A stretch of DNA of 43,134 nucleotides. It comes from Bacteroidaceae bacterium (GTDB taxonomy: Bacteria; Bacteroidota; Bacteroidia; Bacteroidales; Bacteroidaceae). The position numbers and the translations under genes were made by a program. Below the pieces are notes generated by a model that saw only the letters and a list, made by a program, of their open reading frames with translations, ran no database searches and had not been told where the DNA came from. The stretch lies in the NCBI GenBank assembly GCA_017398805.1, contig JAFQEZ010000084.1, positions 1-43,134 of the forward strand, written 5' to 3'. Shown here one piece after another: positions 15,374-24,662 of the stretch. The first letter of the stretch is position 1. Each line of letters starts with the position of its first letter.

Positions 15374-17296
15374 ATGAAAAGGAAAGAATTCATATTGCTC
15401 ACCCTTTTGGCACTGTTGCTTGCTGCATGCGCAAGTATCGGTCGTCCCGACGGCGGTCCTTATGACGAGGAACCGCCTGTGTTGGTCAACTCTACACCGG
15501 AACTTAACGCGACAGGTGTCACCGGTAGCAAGATAGAGATTCTTTTTGATGAGAATGTAAAGCTTGAGAATGCTTTTGAAAAGGTTGTCGTTTCCCCTCC
15601 GCAGAAGCAGATGCCCGAGATAAAATCAAACGGAAAGCGTGTTACCGTGGAATTGTTCGATACCCTTGTTCCCGGTACGACATATTCAATTGATTTCGGA
15701 AATGCCATAGTGGACAACAACGAAGGCAACCCATATGAGAACTTTACTTATGTATTCTCTACAGGAGAGATCGTAGATACGCTTGCTGTATCCGGAACCG
15801 TGCTAAATGCCGAAGATCTTGAACCCATCCAAGGAATGGTTGTCGGTTTGCATTCGTGTCTCGATGACTCTGCGTTCACTACCAAACCGTTCGAGCGTGT
15901 GTCACGCACCGATTCGCGTGGTCGCTTCTCGATAAAAGGCATCGCTCCCGGAACCTACAGGGTATATGCCCTTGCCGATGCCAACCAGAATTTCCTGTTC
16001 GACCAGAAAAGCGAGAAGGTCGCCTTCATGGATGCAACAGTTTCTCCTTTTACAAGCGAAGCGGTGCGCATGGATACGGTATGGCGCGACAGTGTTACCA
16101 TAGACACTGTAAGGAGTGTTCGCTACACCCGTTTCCAGCCCGATGACCTTGTGCTCAGGGCTTTTGCCGAGGAGATGACAATGCAGTATCTTGTAAAGAA
16201 CCCCCGTGATGCACATCACCGTTTCTCACTCTATTTTGCGGCTCCCAATAAAGAGATGCCGGAAGTAAAAGGTCTTGATTATTCATTGGAAGGCAAATAT
16301 ATGGTAGAAACATCTGCCAGGATGGATACTCTGACATATTGGCTCAGCGACTCATTGATTTACCGCAACGACACCCTTCGCGTGAGCGTTACCTACAAAG
16401 TGCCTGATTCTTTGGGTATATATGTCGACAGGTGTGATACCTTGAGGCTCGTCACCAAGAAAAAGTGGGAAAATATTGCCGAGACCAATGCAAAACTTTA
16501 TGAGGAGGAAAAAGAGAAGTTCCTGAAAGCTGAAAGCCGTAAGGAGGGATACGACAAGAATAACCCTCCACTGTTTGTGCCCAAGACAAAGACTCTTCCA
16601 CTGCGTTTCTCGGGAGGAAATTCCATGGATATAAATGGAAATTGCCGCCTATCGTTCGATGAACCGTTGGCATTACTTGATACAGCATCCATTCATCTTT
16701 ATCATGTAGTGGATTCTCTCCAGGAACCTATGGATTTTGTTCTTGCCCCGGTAGCAGGCAGTTTGAAAGACTATTCACTCTTTGCCGAATGGCGTCCTGA
16801 GCAGTGTTACAGGCTTGTTGTCGATTCAGCAGCGTTCAAGGGTATATACGGCGGTGTTTCCGAGAAATTTACGCGTGACATGACATTCCGTTCGCTCAAT
16901 GATTATGCAGTTCTCTACCTCAATATACCCGGAACAGGCGACAAGGCGATTGTACAGCTTATTACTGCCGAAGGAAAGGTGGTCATGGATGAACGCACGG
17001 AGAATAACCGTTGTGCATTCTATTTTATAAAACCAGGAAAGTATTATCTCCGTCTGATTATGGACGAGAACGGCAACGGCAAGTGGGATACTGGAGACTA
17101 CGCAAAGGGAATCCAGCCCGAGAAGGTCTTCTATTACCATCATGAACTTGAACTCAGGGCACTTTTTGAGTATTCCCAGGACGATTGGGATATCAATGCT
17201 CCTCTTGAGAAACAGAAACCTCTGGAGATTACCAAGCAGAAACCTGCCAAGGAACGCAAGAAACAGAACCGTAATGCCACACGCAAGTTCAAGTGA
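15374..17296 (+). CDS. Ig-like domain lipoprotein
   Basis: The 640-residue protein starts with a signal peptide and lipobox (LLAAC, Cys19), then a Big_5-type Ig-like domain (about 32-131: PPVLVNSTPELNATGV ... NFTYVFSTG). A middle carboxypeptidase-regulatory-like segment follows (GTVLNAEDLEPIQGMVVGL ... GRFSIKGIAPGTYRVYALAD). The C-terminus repeats a similar PGKYYLRLIMDENGNGKWD motif and ends very basic. This family is widespread in Bacteroidota next to GH3 genes; it should be anchored at the outer membrane. Function unknown. The start is one base after the GH3 stop. Confidence 0.85.
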   Translation: MKRKEFILLTLLALLLAACASIGRPDGGPYDEEPPVLVNSTPELNATGVTGSKIEILFDENVKLENAFEKVVVSPPQKQMPEIKSNGKRVTVELFDTLVPGTTYSIDFGNAIVDNNEGNPYENFTYVFSTGEIVDTLAVSGTVLNAEDLEPIQGMVVGLHSCLDDSAFTTKPFERVSRTDSRGRFSIKGIAPGTYRVYALADANQNFLFDQKSEKVAFMDATVSPFTSEAVRMDTVWRDSVTIDTVRSVRYTRFQPDDLVLRAFAEEMTMQYLVKNPRDAHHRFSLYFAAPNKEMPEVKGLDYSLEGKYMVETSARMDTLTYWLSDSLIYRNDTLRVSVTYKVPDSLGIYVDRCDTLRLVTKKKWENIAETNAKLYEEEKEKFLKAESRKEGYDKNNPPLFVPKTKTLPLRFSGGNSMDINGNCRLSFDEPLALLDTASIHLYHVVDSLQEPMDFVLAPVAGSLKDYSLFAEWRPEQCYRLVVDSAAFKGIYGGVSEKFTRDMTFRSLNDYAVLYLNIPGTGDKAIVQLITAEGKVVMDERTENNRCAFYFIKPGKYYLRLIMDENGNGKWDTGDYAKGIQPEKVFYYHHELELRALFEYSQDDWDINAPLEKQKPLEITKQKPAKERKKQNRNATRKFK

Positions 17297-17332
17297 TAAC
17301 GGCATCAAACAAAAAACTAAATAAATAGATAT

Positions 17333-18808
17333 ATGGAAAACAGATTCATGATATACAATACACTCTCCCGCAAGAAGGAGGTGTTCGAACCGCTGAATGC
17401 TCCCAATGTGGGACTTTACGTTTGTGGTCCAACAGTGTATGGCCCTGCACATTTGGGTCATGCGCGTCCGGCAATAACATTCGATGTCCTGTTCCGCTAT
17501 CTGCAGAATTTGGGTTACAAGGTGCGCTACGTGCGTAACATTACAGATGTGGGTCACCTTGAGCACGATGCCGATGAGGGTGAGGACAAGATTGCAAAGA
17601 AGGCACGCCTGGAGCAACTTGAGCCTATGGAGGTGGTGCAGCTGTACACACTCCATTACCACAAGGTTATGGAGGCGCTGAATGTACTTCCGCCAAGCAT
17701 TGAGCCCCATGCTTCGGGTCACATAATAGAACAGATTGAACTCGTGAAGGAGATTCTTGACAACGGTTACGCCTATGAGAGCGAAGGCTCGGTGTATTTC
17801 GATGTTGCCAAGTATGACAAGGACCATAAATACGGCATACTTTCGGGTCGTAATCTCGATGATGTGCTCAATACTACACGCGACCTTGACGGACAGAACG
17901 AGAAGCGTAACCCAGCCGATTTCGCACTCTGGAAGAATGCGCAGCCCGAACATATCATGCGTTGGCCTTCACCATGGGGCAACGGCTTCCCGGGATGGCA
18001 CTGCGAGTGTACGGCAATGGGACGCAAGTATCTTGGTGAGCAGTTCGATATTCATGGAGGCGGTATGGACCTCGTCTTCCCACACCACGAATGTGAGATT
18101 GCGCAGGGTATGGCATCGATGGGACACCATGTCGTAAAGTACTGGATGCACAACAACATGATTACGATCAACGGTACAAAGATGGGTAAGTCATTGGGTA
18201 ATTTCATCACCCTTGACGAGTTCTTCAACGGTACCCATAAACTCTTGTCACAGGCCTATACACCTATGACAATCCGTTTCTTCATTCTCCAGGCACATTA
18301 CCGCAGTACGGTTGACTTCAGCAACGAGGCATTGCAGGCAGCAGAGAAGGGTATGCAGCGCCTGCTTGAGGCGTATAAAACCCTTGGCGGCATAACAGCA
18401 TCGGGCGATACAACAGCCGATGTCAAGGATTTGCGCCGCAAGTGCTATGATGCCATGAATGATGATATGAACACAGCCCAGGTCATATCACATCTTTTCG
18501 ATGCATGCCGTGCAATCAATCAGATTGCAGACAAAAAGGCTACAATCAATGAGGCCGATCTTGAGGAACTCAAGGAGACTTTCCGTCTTTTCGCGTTCGA
18601 TATTCTTGGTCTCAAGGAGGAACGCGGTTCTGACAGTGGCCGTGAGGAGGCTTTCGGAAAGGTTGTCGACATGCTTCTGCAACAACGTCAGGTTGCTAAG
18701 GCAAACAAGGATTGGGTTACCAGTGACAAGATACGTGATGAACTTGCGGCTCTCGGCTTCGAGATCAAGGACGGTAAAGAAGGCTCTACTTGGAAACTAA
18801 ACAGATAA
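17333..18808 (+). CDS. cysS: Cysteine--tRNA ligase
   Basis: The 491-residue class I synthetase has the CysRS start [19 protein letters not shown] (Cys of the zinc site plus the HIGH-like HLGH), WHCECTAM and [17 protein letters not shown] zinc motifs, and the KMSKS-like KMGKS. It charges tRNA-Cys. The length is usual for the family. It is 36 bases after the lipoprotein and four bases before the next lipoprotein gene, so it is in the same run. Confidence 0.97.
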   Translation: MENRFMIYNTLSRKKEVFEPLNAPNVGLYVCGPTVYGPAHLGHARPAITFDVLFRYLQNLGYKVRYVRNITDVGHLEHDADEGEDKIAKKARLEQLEPMEVVQLYTLHYHKVMEALNVLPPSIEPHASGHIIEQIELVKEILDNGYAYESEGSVYFDVAKYDKDHKYGILSGRNLDDVLNTTRDLDGQNEKRNPADFALWKNAQPEHIMRWPSPWGNGFPGWHCECTAMGRKYLGEQFDIHGGGMDLVFPHHECEIAQGMASMGHHVVKYWMHNNMITINGTKMGKSLGNFITLDEFFNGTHKLLSQAYTPMTIRFFILQAHYRSTVDFSNEALQAAEKGMQRLLEAYKTLGGITASGDTTADVKDLRRKCYDAMNDDMNTAQVISHLFDACRAINQIADKKATINEADLEELKETFRLFAFDILGLKEERGSDSGREEAFGKVVDMLLQQRQVAKANKDWVTSDKIRDELAALGFEIKDGKEGSTWKLNR

Positions 18809-18812
18809 GGAT

Positions 18813-19823
18813 ATGAGAAACAGACTTTTTCTGTCACTTCTGCTGCTGGTTCTTGTTGCATGCGGAAGTAAACCACAAGAAGCAAAACCTGAAGATAAAC
18901 CTGAAAAGCCTGTGGTTGAGATACAGACCGTGGCAGCTCCTGATTTCAGCGCCGACAGTGCATACTTGTTCATTGAAAAGCAGGTGTCATTCGGTCCGCG
19001 TGTGCCTAACAGTGAAGGTCATAAGGCTTGCGGAGATTATCTCGTGGAAAAACTGAAGGCTTATGGTGCGGATGTAGTTGAGCAGGAGACAGATATTACG
19101 GCATATAACGGTGATGTATTGCATGCGCGCAACATAATAGCACGTTTCCAACCCGAAAATAAGGATCGTGTATTGCTGTGTGCCCACTGGGATACACGCC
19201 CTTGGGCCGATACTGATCCCGATCCTGCTAACCATTATAAACCATATCCCGGAGCAAATGACGGTGGTAGCGGTGTAGGCGTTCTGCTTGAAGTGGCGCG
19301 ACTGTTGTCATTAAAACAGACAAATGTAGGTGTTGATATCATCTTCTTTGATGCCGAGGATTATGGCCGTCATGCCGGTGAATGGCGTGAAGCGGTCATC
19401 GGTGAGGAAACTTGGGCTTTAGGCTCGGAATATTGGGCAAACAATCCTCATGAGAAAGGTTATAATGCCCGTTATGGAATCCTTCTTGATATTGTAGGTG
19501 CCCCAGGTTCCAAGTTCCGTATGGAGGGATATTCGAATTATTATGCCATGAATGTGGTGAATAAGGTGTGGGGCGCAGCGCATCGTGCAGGATATTCAAA
19601 ATTTTTCCTTTATGAGGAAGGTGGTGCAATAACAGATGACCACGTGAATGTGAATAAGATATTGCGGATACCTTGTATCGACATCATCAACAATGATCCT
19701 GCAAGTCCAAACGGTTTTGGTCCTTACCATCACACTATGAAGGACGATATGGATTGGATAGACAAAAAGACACTGCAGGCTGTAGGCCAGACAGTGATCA
19801 ATGTTATTTATAGCGAAAAGTGA
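18813..19823 (+). CDS. M28-family lipoprotein, glutaminyl-peptide cyclotransferase-like
   Basis: The 336-residue protein has a lipobox (VLVACGS, Cys17) and an M28 zinc-peptidase fold: AHWDTRPWAD, NDGGSGVGVLLE, FFDAEDYG and a late DDH. The HWDTRPWAD and long insert near GRHAGEW resemble bacterial glutaminyl cyclases, which turn N-terminal Gln into pyroglutamate in exported proteins. In Bacteroidetes such enzymes act at the periplasmic side. Peptidase activity cannot be excluded. Only one base separates it from sufE. Confidence 0.85.
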   Translation: MRNRLFLSLLLLVLVACGSKPQEAKPEDKPEKPVVEIQTVAAPDFSADSAYLFIEKQVSFGPRVPNSEGHKACGDYLVEKLKAYGADVVEQETDITAYNGDVLHARNIIARFQPENKDRVLLCAHWDTRPWADTDPDPANHYKPYPGANDGGSGVGVLLEVARLLSLKQTNVGVDIIFFDAEDYGRHAGEWREAVIGEETWALGSEYWANNPHEKGYNARYGILLDIVGAPGSKFRMEGYSNYYAMNVVNKVWGAAHRAGYSKFFLYEEGGAITDDHVNVNKILRIPCIDIINNDPASPNGFGPYHHTMKDDMDWIDKKTLQAVGQTVINVIYSEK

Positions 19824-19824
19824 A

Positions 19825-20256
19825 ATGGCTACAATAAACGAGATACAGGACAATATAATTGAGGAGTTCAGCGGTTTTGATGACTGGCTCGACCGTTACC
19901 AGCTCCTTATAGATTTGGGTAGCGAACAAGAACCACTTCCCGCTGAGTACAAGAACGACAATAATCTTATTGAGGGATGTCAGAGCCGCGTTTGGTTGCA
20001 GGCCGATTATGTAGACGGGAAAGTGCACTTCCGTGCCGAAAGTGACGCGTTGATAGTAAAAGGCATTGTCTCATTGCTTATAAAGGTTTATTCGGACCAT
20101 ACTCCTGACGAGATACTCTCTTCTGAACCCTATTTTGTTGAGGCAATCGGGCTTAAGGAACACCTTTCACCCACGCGCAGCAATGGACTCCTTGCAATGA
20201 TAAAGCAGATGAAGCTCTATGCTCTGGCATTCAAGGCCAAGATAGCTAACAGGTAG
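19825..20256 (+). CDS. sufE: SufE family Fe-S biogenesis protein
   Basis: Starting at the ATG at 19825 (one base after the preceding stop), the 143-residue protein matches SufE: EEFSGFDDWLDRYQLLIDLG, then the persulfide-carrying cysteine in LIEGCQSRVWL. SufE accepts sulfur from the cysteine desulfurase SufS and feeds iron-sulfur cluster assembly. No other suf gene is near. It is the last gene before a strong palindromic terminator. Confidence 0.93.
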   Translation: MATINEIQDNIIEEFSGFDDWLDRYQLLIDLGSEQEPLPAEYKNDNNLIEGCQSRVWLQADYVDGKVHFRAESDALIVKGIVSLLIKVYSDHTPDEILSSEPYFVEAIGLKEHLSPTRSNGLLAMIKQMKLYALAFKAKIANR

Positions 20257-20266
20257 TTCCAGGATT

Positions 20267-20314
20267 TATCATAAAAGAGTATGGCGGTCATGACCGCCAT
20301 ACTCTTTTATGATA
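20267..20314. terminator. Perfect 48-bp palindrome, bidirectional terminator
   Basis: Each base from 20267 to 20290 pairs with its mirror from 20291 to 20314 without a loop. It lies between convergent sufE (+) and the U32 gene (-), and A and T runs in the outer stem give a T-rich end in both directions. Its core GGCGGTCATGACCGCC recurs in a second palindrome at 36562-36619. Confidence 0.85.
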
Positions 20315-20329
20315 TCTGAATCACATGTG

Positions 20330-21592
20330 TTAGTCGCAGCAACCGTGCTCTGTCTTGTCGATGCGGTAGAGTTTGTCGCTCGGACGCACTTTGCCCGGCA
20401 CTTTGAATGATACCCTGTCGCCCTTGCGCACAGTCTCCACACTCTCCAAGTTTACTCGTGGGTCGTCAAGCTCAATATATACAGCGCCCGTTGTTGGTCC
20501 TGTAATGAGAATCTTGTCACCGGCTTTTACCTCACCGGCTTCAATGTGGAACTCTCCTACACCCAGGTTCGAGAAGTATTTGATTGCCTTTCCAATGTAG
20601 ACCTTGCGCTCTGTCGCCTGTGAACCGTATATGTTGCTCCACTCGCCAAGCTTCTGCCCCTGATAATAACCGTCCCAGAATCCACGGTTGAATACGGTCT
20701 TCAGACGCTCGTCCCATGCATCCTTCTTCTCATCGGTGAATTCGCCTGCAAGGTATGCTTCCAGAGCCTCATTGTAGCATCCTGCCACAGTCTGCACATA
20801 TTCAGGTCCGCGTGCACGTCCTTCAATCTTGAATACGCGTACACCGCTTTCTATCATACGGTCCATAAAACGTATTGTCTTGAGGTCCTTGGGCGACATT
20901 ATATACTTGTTGTCAACCTCCAGTTCTATGTCGCTCTCGCGGTCTTTTACGATATATCCACGACGGCACACCTGCATGCACTGGCCACGGTTCGCGCTAC
21001 GTCCCAACTGGTGCAGCGACAGGTAGCATTTGCCAGAGATTGCCATGCATAATGCTCCATGGCAGAACATCTCGATACGTAGCAGTTCTCCCTTGGGACC
21101 GCAAATATTCTCGTCAATGATTATCTTATGTATCGCAGCGACCTGGTCCATGTTAAGTTCACGTGCCAATACCACTACATCGGCAAACTGCGCATAGAAT
21201 TTTACGGCTTCGCTGTTGCTTATGTTGAGTTGTGTGGAGAGGTGTACCTCAACACCGACTTTGTTGCAGTACTGCATGACAGCAACATCAGATGCTATGA
21301 CAGCCGATATTCCGCTCTCTTTTGCAGCATCGATTATCTTGTACATCATTGCGATGTCGTCCTCGTATATAATGGTGTTCACGGTGAGATAACTCTTTAT
21401 TCCATGACTGTCGCATATCTGTGCAATCTCCCTTAAGTCATTTATGGAGAATGCGCTTGCCGAGTGTGCGCGCATGTTCAGGTGCTCGATGCCAAAGTAT
21501 ATGGAGTTCGCTCCAGCCTGTATGGCAGCCGAAAGGCTCTCGCGTGAACCTACTGGTGCCATTATCTCAAAATCGCTTCTTTTGTAGTTCAT
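20330..21592 (-). CDS. Peptidase U32 family protein (TrhP/YegQ type)
   Basis: The 420-residue protein has the U32 features: FEIMAPVGSRESLSAAIQAGA at the start, EMFCHGALCMAISGKCYLS, and NRGQCMQVCRRGY, which together give the conserved cysteine set, and a C-terminal beta-barrel domain (KAGDKILITGPTTG). Members such as TrhP/YegQ take part in tRNA uridine 5-hydroxylation using prephenate; older names call them collagenase-like proteases. RNA role is likelier for this subgroup. The gene is alone, convergent with sufE. Confidence 0.88.
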   Translation of the reverse strand: MNYKRSDFEIMAPVGSRESLSAAIQAGANSIYFGIEHLNMRAHSASAFSINDLREIAQICDSHGIKSYLTVNTIIYEDDIAMMYKIIDAAKESGISAVIASDVAVMQYCNKVGVEVHLSTQLNISNSEAVKFYAQFADVVVLARELNMDQVAAIHKIIIDENICGPKGELLRIEMFCHGALCMAISGKCYLSLHQLGRSANRGQCMQVCRRGYIVKDRESDIELEVDNKYIMSPKDLKTIRFMDRMIESGVRVFKIEGRARGPEYVQTVAGCYNEALEAYLAGEFTDEKKDAWDERLKTVFNRGFWDGYYQGQKLGEWSNIYGSQATERKVYIGKAIKYFSNLGVGEFHIEAGEVKAGDKILITGPTTGAVYIELDDPRVNLESVETVRKGDRVSFKVPGKVRPSDKLYRIDKTEHGCCD

Positions 21593-21628
21593 GGTTGATG
21601 CAGTTGGAAATATCGGAATCGTGTATTT

Positions 21629-21690
21629 GTCATTCTGAACGGATGTGAAGAATCTGTATTTGCGAGATACTTCGCGTTGCTCAGTATGAC
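21629..21690. repeat. Bacteroidota-type intergenic palindromic repeat
   Basis: GTCATTCTGA (21629-21638) is a one-mismatch inverse of TCAGTATGAC (21681-21690). The interior, with GTGAAGAATCT and GAGATACTTCGCGTTGCTC, follows the pattern of the common intergenic element CATTCTGAACG...GAAGAATCT...TTCGCTxxGCTCAG. It folds as one long hairpin in front of the dus promoter. Confidence 0.6.
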
Positions 21691-21722
21691 ATAAATACTT
21701 GTCTATGTAAAAGTATATGCTG

Positions 21723-21753
21723 TTTGTAATTTGTCTACAAAGATATATCTTTG
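21723..21753 (+). promoter_or_regulatory. dusB promoter
   Basis: TTTG (21723-21726) and TATCTTTG (21746-21753) are separated by 19 bases, matching the Bacteroidota -33/-7 consensus; the start codon is 36 bases downstream. Confidence 0.75.
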
Positions 21754-21789
21754 CAAGGAAATAACAAACTCAAAGCATATTATTAGATA

Positions 21790-22809
21790 ATGAAGATTGC
21801 CAATATAGAGTTCGGGAAATATCCCATCTTTCTTGCCCCGATGGAGGATGTGACTGATGAGGCATTCCGCCTTTTGTGCAAGCGGTTCGGGGTTGATATG
21901 GTATATACGGAATTTGTTTCAAGCGATGCTCTCATACGCGACGTGAACAGCACGGTGCGTAAACTTAATATACATGATTGTGAACGTCCTGTTGCCATTC
22001 AGATATACGGCAACGAGGTGGAACCGATGGTTGAGGCGGCAAAGAGGGTAGAGGCTGCGCGCCCCGATATCCTTGACATCAATTTCGGTTGTCCCGTGAA
22101 GAAGGTGGCGCGTAAAGGGTGCGGTGCCGGTATGCTGCAGAATATTCCCAAACTGCTTGAGATTACCAAGGCTGTAGTTGATGCAGTCAACATACCTGTC
22201 ACGGTGAAGACACGCCTTGGCTGGGACGAGAACAGCAAGTGCATTGTTGACCTTGCCGAACGTCTGCAGGACTGCGGTATCGCTGCACTTACGGTGCATG
22301 GCCGTACGCGCGCACAGATGTACACCGGTGATGCCGACTGGACACTCATCGGTGAGATAAAGAAGAACCCGCGCATGCATATCCCTATTATCGGCAATGG
22401 TGATGTCAAGACACCAGAACGTGCCAAGGAGTGCTTTGACAAGTACGGTGTGGATGCTGTTATGATAGGCCGTGCAAGTTTCGGTCAGCCGTGGATTTTT
22501 CGCGATGTCAAGCATTATCTTGAGCATGGTGAGCCGGCTGTTCCGTTTACTTTTGTTGAATGTATGGATATTCTGCGCCAGCAGGTGCATGACAGCGTCG
22601 ATTGGCTTGGTGAACGTCCGGGAATCCTCCATGTACGCCGTCATCTTGCAGCAACACCGCTGCTTAAAGGACTTAATGACTTCCGTCCATTGCGTATAGC
22701 GATGCTCCGTGCCGAAAAGGTTGATGAACTTATGGCTATACTAGACGAAATAGTGGAAAAGTATGGAGACAGCAGTTCTGCGGCGGGCTGTTTGTATGAT
22801 GTTGAATAA
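21790..22809 (+). CDS. dusB: tRNA-dihydrouridine synthase, DusB type
   Basis: The 339-residue FMN protein shows LAPMEDVTDEAFR, DINFGCPVKKVARKGCGAGML with the catalytic cysteine, TVKTRLGWD and LTVHGRTRAQMYTGDADW, then GNGDVKTPE and the phosphate-binding MIGRASFGQPWIF. It reduces uridine to dihydrouridine in tRNA. It has its own promoter and is followed by the AT-rich hip control region. Confidence 0.93.
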   Translation: MKIANIEFGKYPIFLAPMEDVTDEAFRLLCKRFGVDMVYTEFVSSDALIRDVNSTVRKLNIHDCERPVAIQIYGNEVEPMVEAAKRVEAARPDILDINFGCPVKKVARKGCGAGMLQNIPKLLEITKAVVDAVNIPVTVKTRLGWDENSKCIVDLAERLQDCGIAALTVHGRTRAQMYTGDADWTLIGEIKKNPRMHIPIIGNGDVKTPERAKECFDKYGVDAVMIGRASFGQPWIFRDVKHYLEHGEPAVPFTFVECMDILRQQVHDSVDWLGERPGILHVRRHLAATPLLKGLNDFRPLRIAMLRAEKVDELMAILDEIVEKYGDSSSAAGCLYDVE

Positions 22810-23136
22810 TAAAACTATTATGAGACAATCTGTATTAAAGGTGATGCGCGATATTGCCATCCATTTGAACAAGGAAACTCAAGAATGCTACTAAAAATAT
22901 TTGTTAGTAACCCTTTAATTATATATGAAAAATAACCCTGAACGGGTTGAATCCTAAATTAAGTACATAGATTTGAGGTAAACCTCGAATATTTTCTGCA
23001 CTCGCTTTAAAAAACATTCAAGCAAGCTTGATGCTTTTTGCTCGTTTGTTTGTATATTTGTACCCGAACGGGTTGAAATCGTGGATGGTATCATAAAAAT
23101 AATCCCGAACGGGGTTGTATAATAGAAGAATGTATT
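22810..23136. promoter_or_regulatory. hip operon control region with three operator-like repeats
   Basis: This 327-base gap contains three inverted repeats: AACCC-TGAAC-GGGTT (22934-22948), ACCC-GAAC-GGGT (23062-23073) and CCC-GAAC-GGG (23104-23113). The promoter (-7 TATATTTG, 23053-23060) sits directly before the second copy, so a protein bound there would block the start site. The third copy is 23 bases before hipB. HipB-type proteins repress their own operon by binding inverted repeats, so these are good operator candidates. A GAGGT-aa-ACCTC hairpin lies at 22975-22986. No convincing gene is present. Confidence 0.6.
23018..23060 (+). promoter_or_regulatory. hipBST promoter
   Basis: The segment begins with the palindrome TCAAGC-AA-GCTTGA and ends in TATATTTG (23053-23060). 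It is closely similar, over about 43 bases, to the rsmF promoter at 9611-9653, with one added T before the -7 box. Confidence 0.65.
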
Positions 23137-23337
23137 ATGAACTTGGGAGGATATATACGAGAAAAAAGAAAGCTTTATAATCTTACACAGATTGAACTGG
23201 CCGAAAGGAGTGGTGTAGGGGTGCGTTTTATAAGAGAGTTGGAGCGTGGCAAGACTACGGTGCAACTCGATAAGGTTAATCTCGTACTGGCTCTTTTTGG
23301 CGAGACGTTGAGGCCTGCAAAAATCAATAGCTTATAA
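23137..23337 (+). CDS. hipB: HipB-like HTH antitoxin/repressor
   Basis: The 66-residue protein is an Xre-type helix-turn-helix: GGYIREKRKLYNLTQIELAERSGVGVRFIRELERGK, then VNLVLALFGETLRP. Short single-HTH proteins of this kind pair with HipA kinases, bind the operon promoter and help neutralise the toxin. It starts the three-gene hip operon, 13 bases ahead of the next gene, and three operator-like repeats lie upstream. Confidence 0.85.
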   Translation: MNLGGYIREKRKLYNLTQIELAERSGVGVRFIRELERGKTTVQLDKVNLVLALFGETLRPAKINSL

Positions 23338-23350
23338 ATGATTTGAAGAA

Positions 23351-23668
23351 ATGAAAAAAGCCGGAATATATATTGATGAAACTTTTGCAGGTGTATTGAC
23401 TGAGGACCACGACGGTTATCACTTTGTATATGATTTGGAATATATGAAATCAAATACAGCAAAACCTCTGTGCCCCACAATGCCACTGCAGGAGGAAGAG
23501 TATATAAAGGAGTTTATGTTTCCTGTTTTTGACGGTCTTATCCCCGAAGGGTGGTTACTTGATATTGTGGACAAGAACTGGAAAATTAACCCACGCGACA
23601 GAATGAGTCTGCTGCTTATATGTTGTAAAGATTGTATCGGCAATATAAGTGTACGGGATTATGAATGA
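23351..23668 (+). CDS. hipS: HipS-like protein (HipA N-subdomain)
   Basis: The 105-residue protein matches the N-terminal subdomain of HipA (Couple_hipA): GIYIDETFAGVLTED, YDLEYM, LCPTMPLQEEEY and FDGLIPEGWLL. In one-piece HipA these are the first 100 residues; here they are a separate gene, as in the HipBST systems where HipS is the antitoxin. The last eight bases overlap the next gene, so the two are translated together. A frameshifted single hipA is unlikely because each part is complete and has its own start. Confidence 0.82.
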   Translation: MKKAGIYIDETFAGVLTEDHDGYHFVYDLEYMKSNTAKPLCPTMPLQEEEYIKEFMFPVFDGLIPEGWLLDIVDKNWKINPRDRMSLLLICCKDCIGNISVRDYE

Positions 23669-24656
23669 GAGTAATGTAAAAAGATGTCTTTGCTGCTACA
23701 AGCCGGTTGAAGATGAGCAAGGTTTTTATCATCCAAAATGCGCAAAGAAGCTGTTCGGAACGACAAAAGCTCCGCTATTGCCTTATACAAGAGATAATAT
23801 AGAGGAACTTGCATTGCATATACTTGAACAAAGTACTTCAGTTACCGGTGTACAGCCTAAACTTTCTTTAGATATAAACAGAGGTGGAAAGAACGAACCC
23901 GACAAGCTTACAATTGTCGGGTTGTGGGGTAATTATATATTGAAACCGCAAAGTCCTGTATATGATTCAATGCCGGAACTTGAGGATCTTACAATGAAAC
24001 TTGCCGAGGTATCAGGCATAGCTACTGCACCGCACGGATTAATCCCGATGGAAGATGGTGAACTTGCATATATCACCAAAAGGATGGATAGAGGAGAGAA
24101 AGGTGAGAAATACTCTATGCTCGATATGTGCCAGCTTACTAACAGACTTACTGAACATAAATATCGTGGAGCATATATTCAGCTTGCCGAAACAATCAAG
24201 AAATATTCATCGGCTCCAATGCTTGATGTACAGCATTTTTGGGAAGTGGTAATATTCTCTTGGTTGACAGGAAATTCAGATATGCATTGCAAGAACTTTT
24301 CACTGATTGAAAAAGGAAACGACGGTTATCATTTGTCCCCGGCCTACGACCTTTTGGCAGTAAAGCTTACAGGTATTAATGATGATGACGAACTTGCAAT
24401 GCCTCTTGTAGGTTATGCTCAAGATGACAATAATGCTATTGCAGGATTTGACCGTCATTCATTTATCCAAGCTATGACCGATTCCGGAATAACGGAGAGA
24501 ATCTCGGAAAGAATAGTCGATAAAATGGTTTCAAGCAGTAATAAATGGAGTGATATAATAGATTCTTCGTTTCTTAATGATAAACTGAAATCTGATTATA
24601 AATCATTGATTCAAGAACGTATCAAAAGAATAGAAAAGGAAGTGGCTCAAAAGTAA
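23661..24656 (+). CDS. hipT: HipT-like Ser/Thr kinase toxin (HipA C-terminal part)
   Basis: From the ATG at 23661 (a GTG frame start upstream is less likely), the 331-residue kinase has a Gly-rich loop STSVTGVQPK (58-67), a catalytic GNSDMHCKNFSL and a metal-binding SPAYDLL, as in HipA/HipT. Ser60-Val-Thr62 occupies the place of the autophosphorylated Ser-Ile-Ser of HipT. An N-terminal CLCC (9-12) with HPKC (24-27) may form a zinc knuckle. HipA kinases phosphorylate aminoacyl-tRNA synthetases (GltX or TrpS) and stop growth; the target here is unknown. The gene overlaps hipS by eight bases. Confidence 0.85.
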   Translation: MNESNVKRCLCCYKPVEDEQGFYHPKCAKKLFGTTKAPLLPYTRDNIEELALHILEQSTSVTGVQPKLSLDINRGGKNEPDKLTIVGLWGNYILKPQSPVYDSMPELEDLTMKLAEVSGIATAPHGLIPMEDGELAYITKRMDRGEKGEKYSMLDMCQLTNRLTEHKYRGAYIQLAETIKKYSSAPMLDVQHFWEVVIFSWLTGNSDMHCKNFSLIEKGNDGYHLSPAYDLLAVKLTGINDDDELAMPLVGYAQDDNNAIAGFDRHSFIQAMTDSGITERISERIVDKMVSSSNKWSDIIDSSFLNDKLKSDYKSLIQERIKRIEKEVAQK

Positions 24657-24662
24657 AATATT

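Noticed and set aside
22820..22894. 24-codon frame after dusB
   Set aside because: Short, no promoter or recognisable motif, in AT-rich regulatory DNA.
22934..23113. CCCGAACGGG repeats as a CRISPR array
   Set aside because: Only three copies with unequal spacing, no spacers of constant length and no cas genes.
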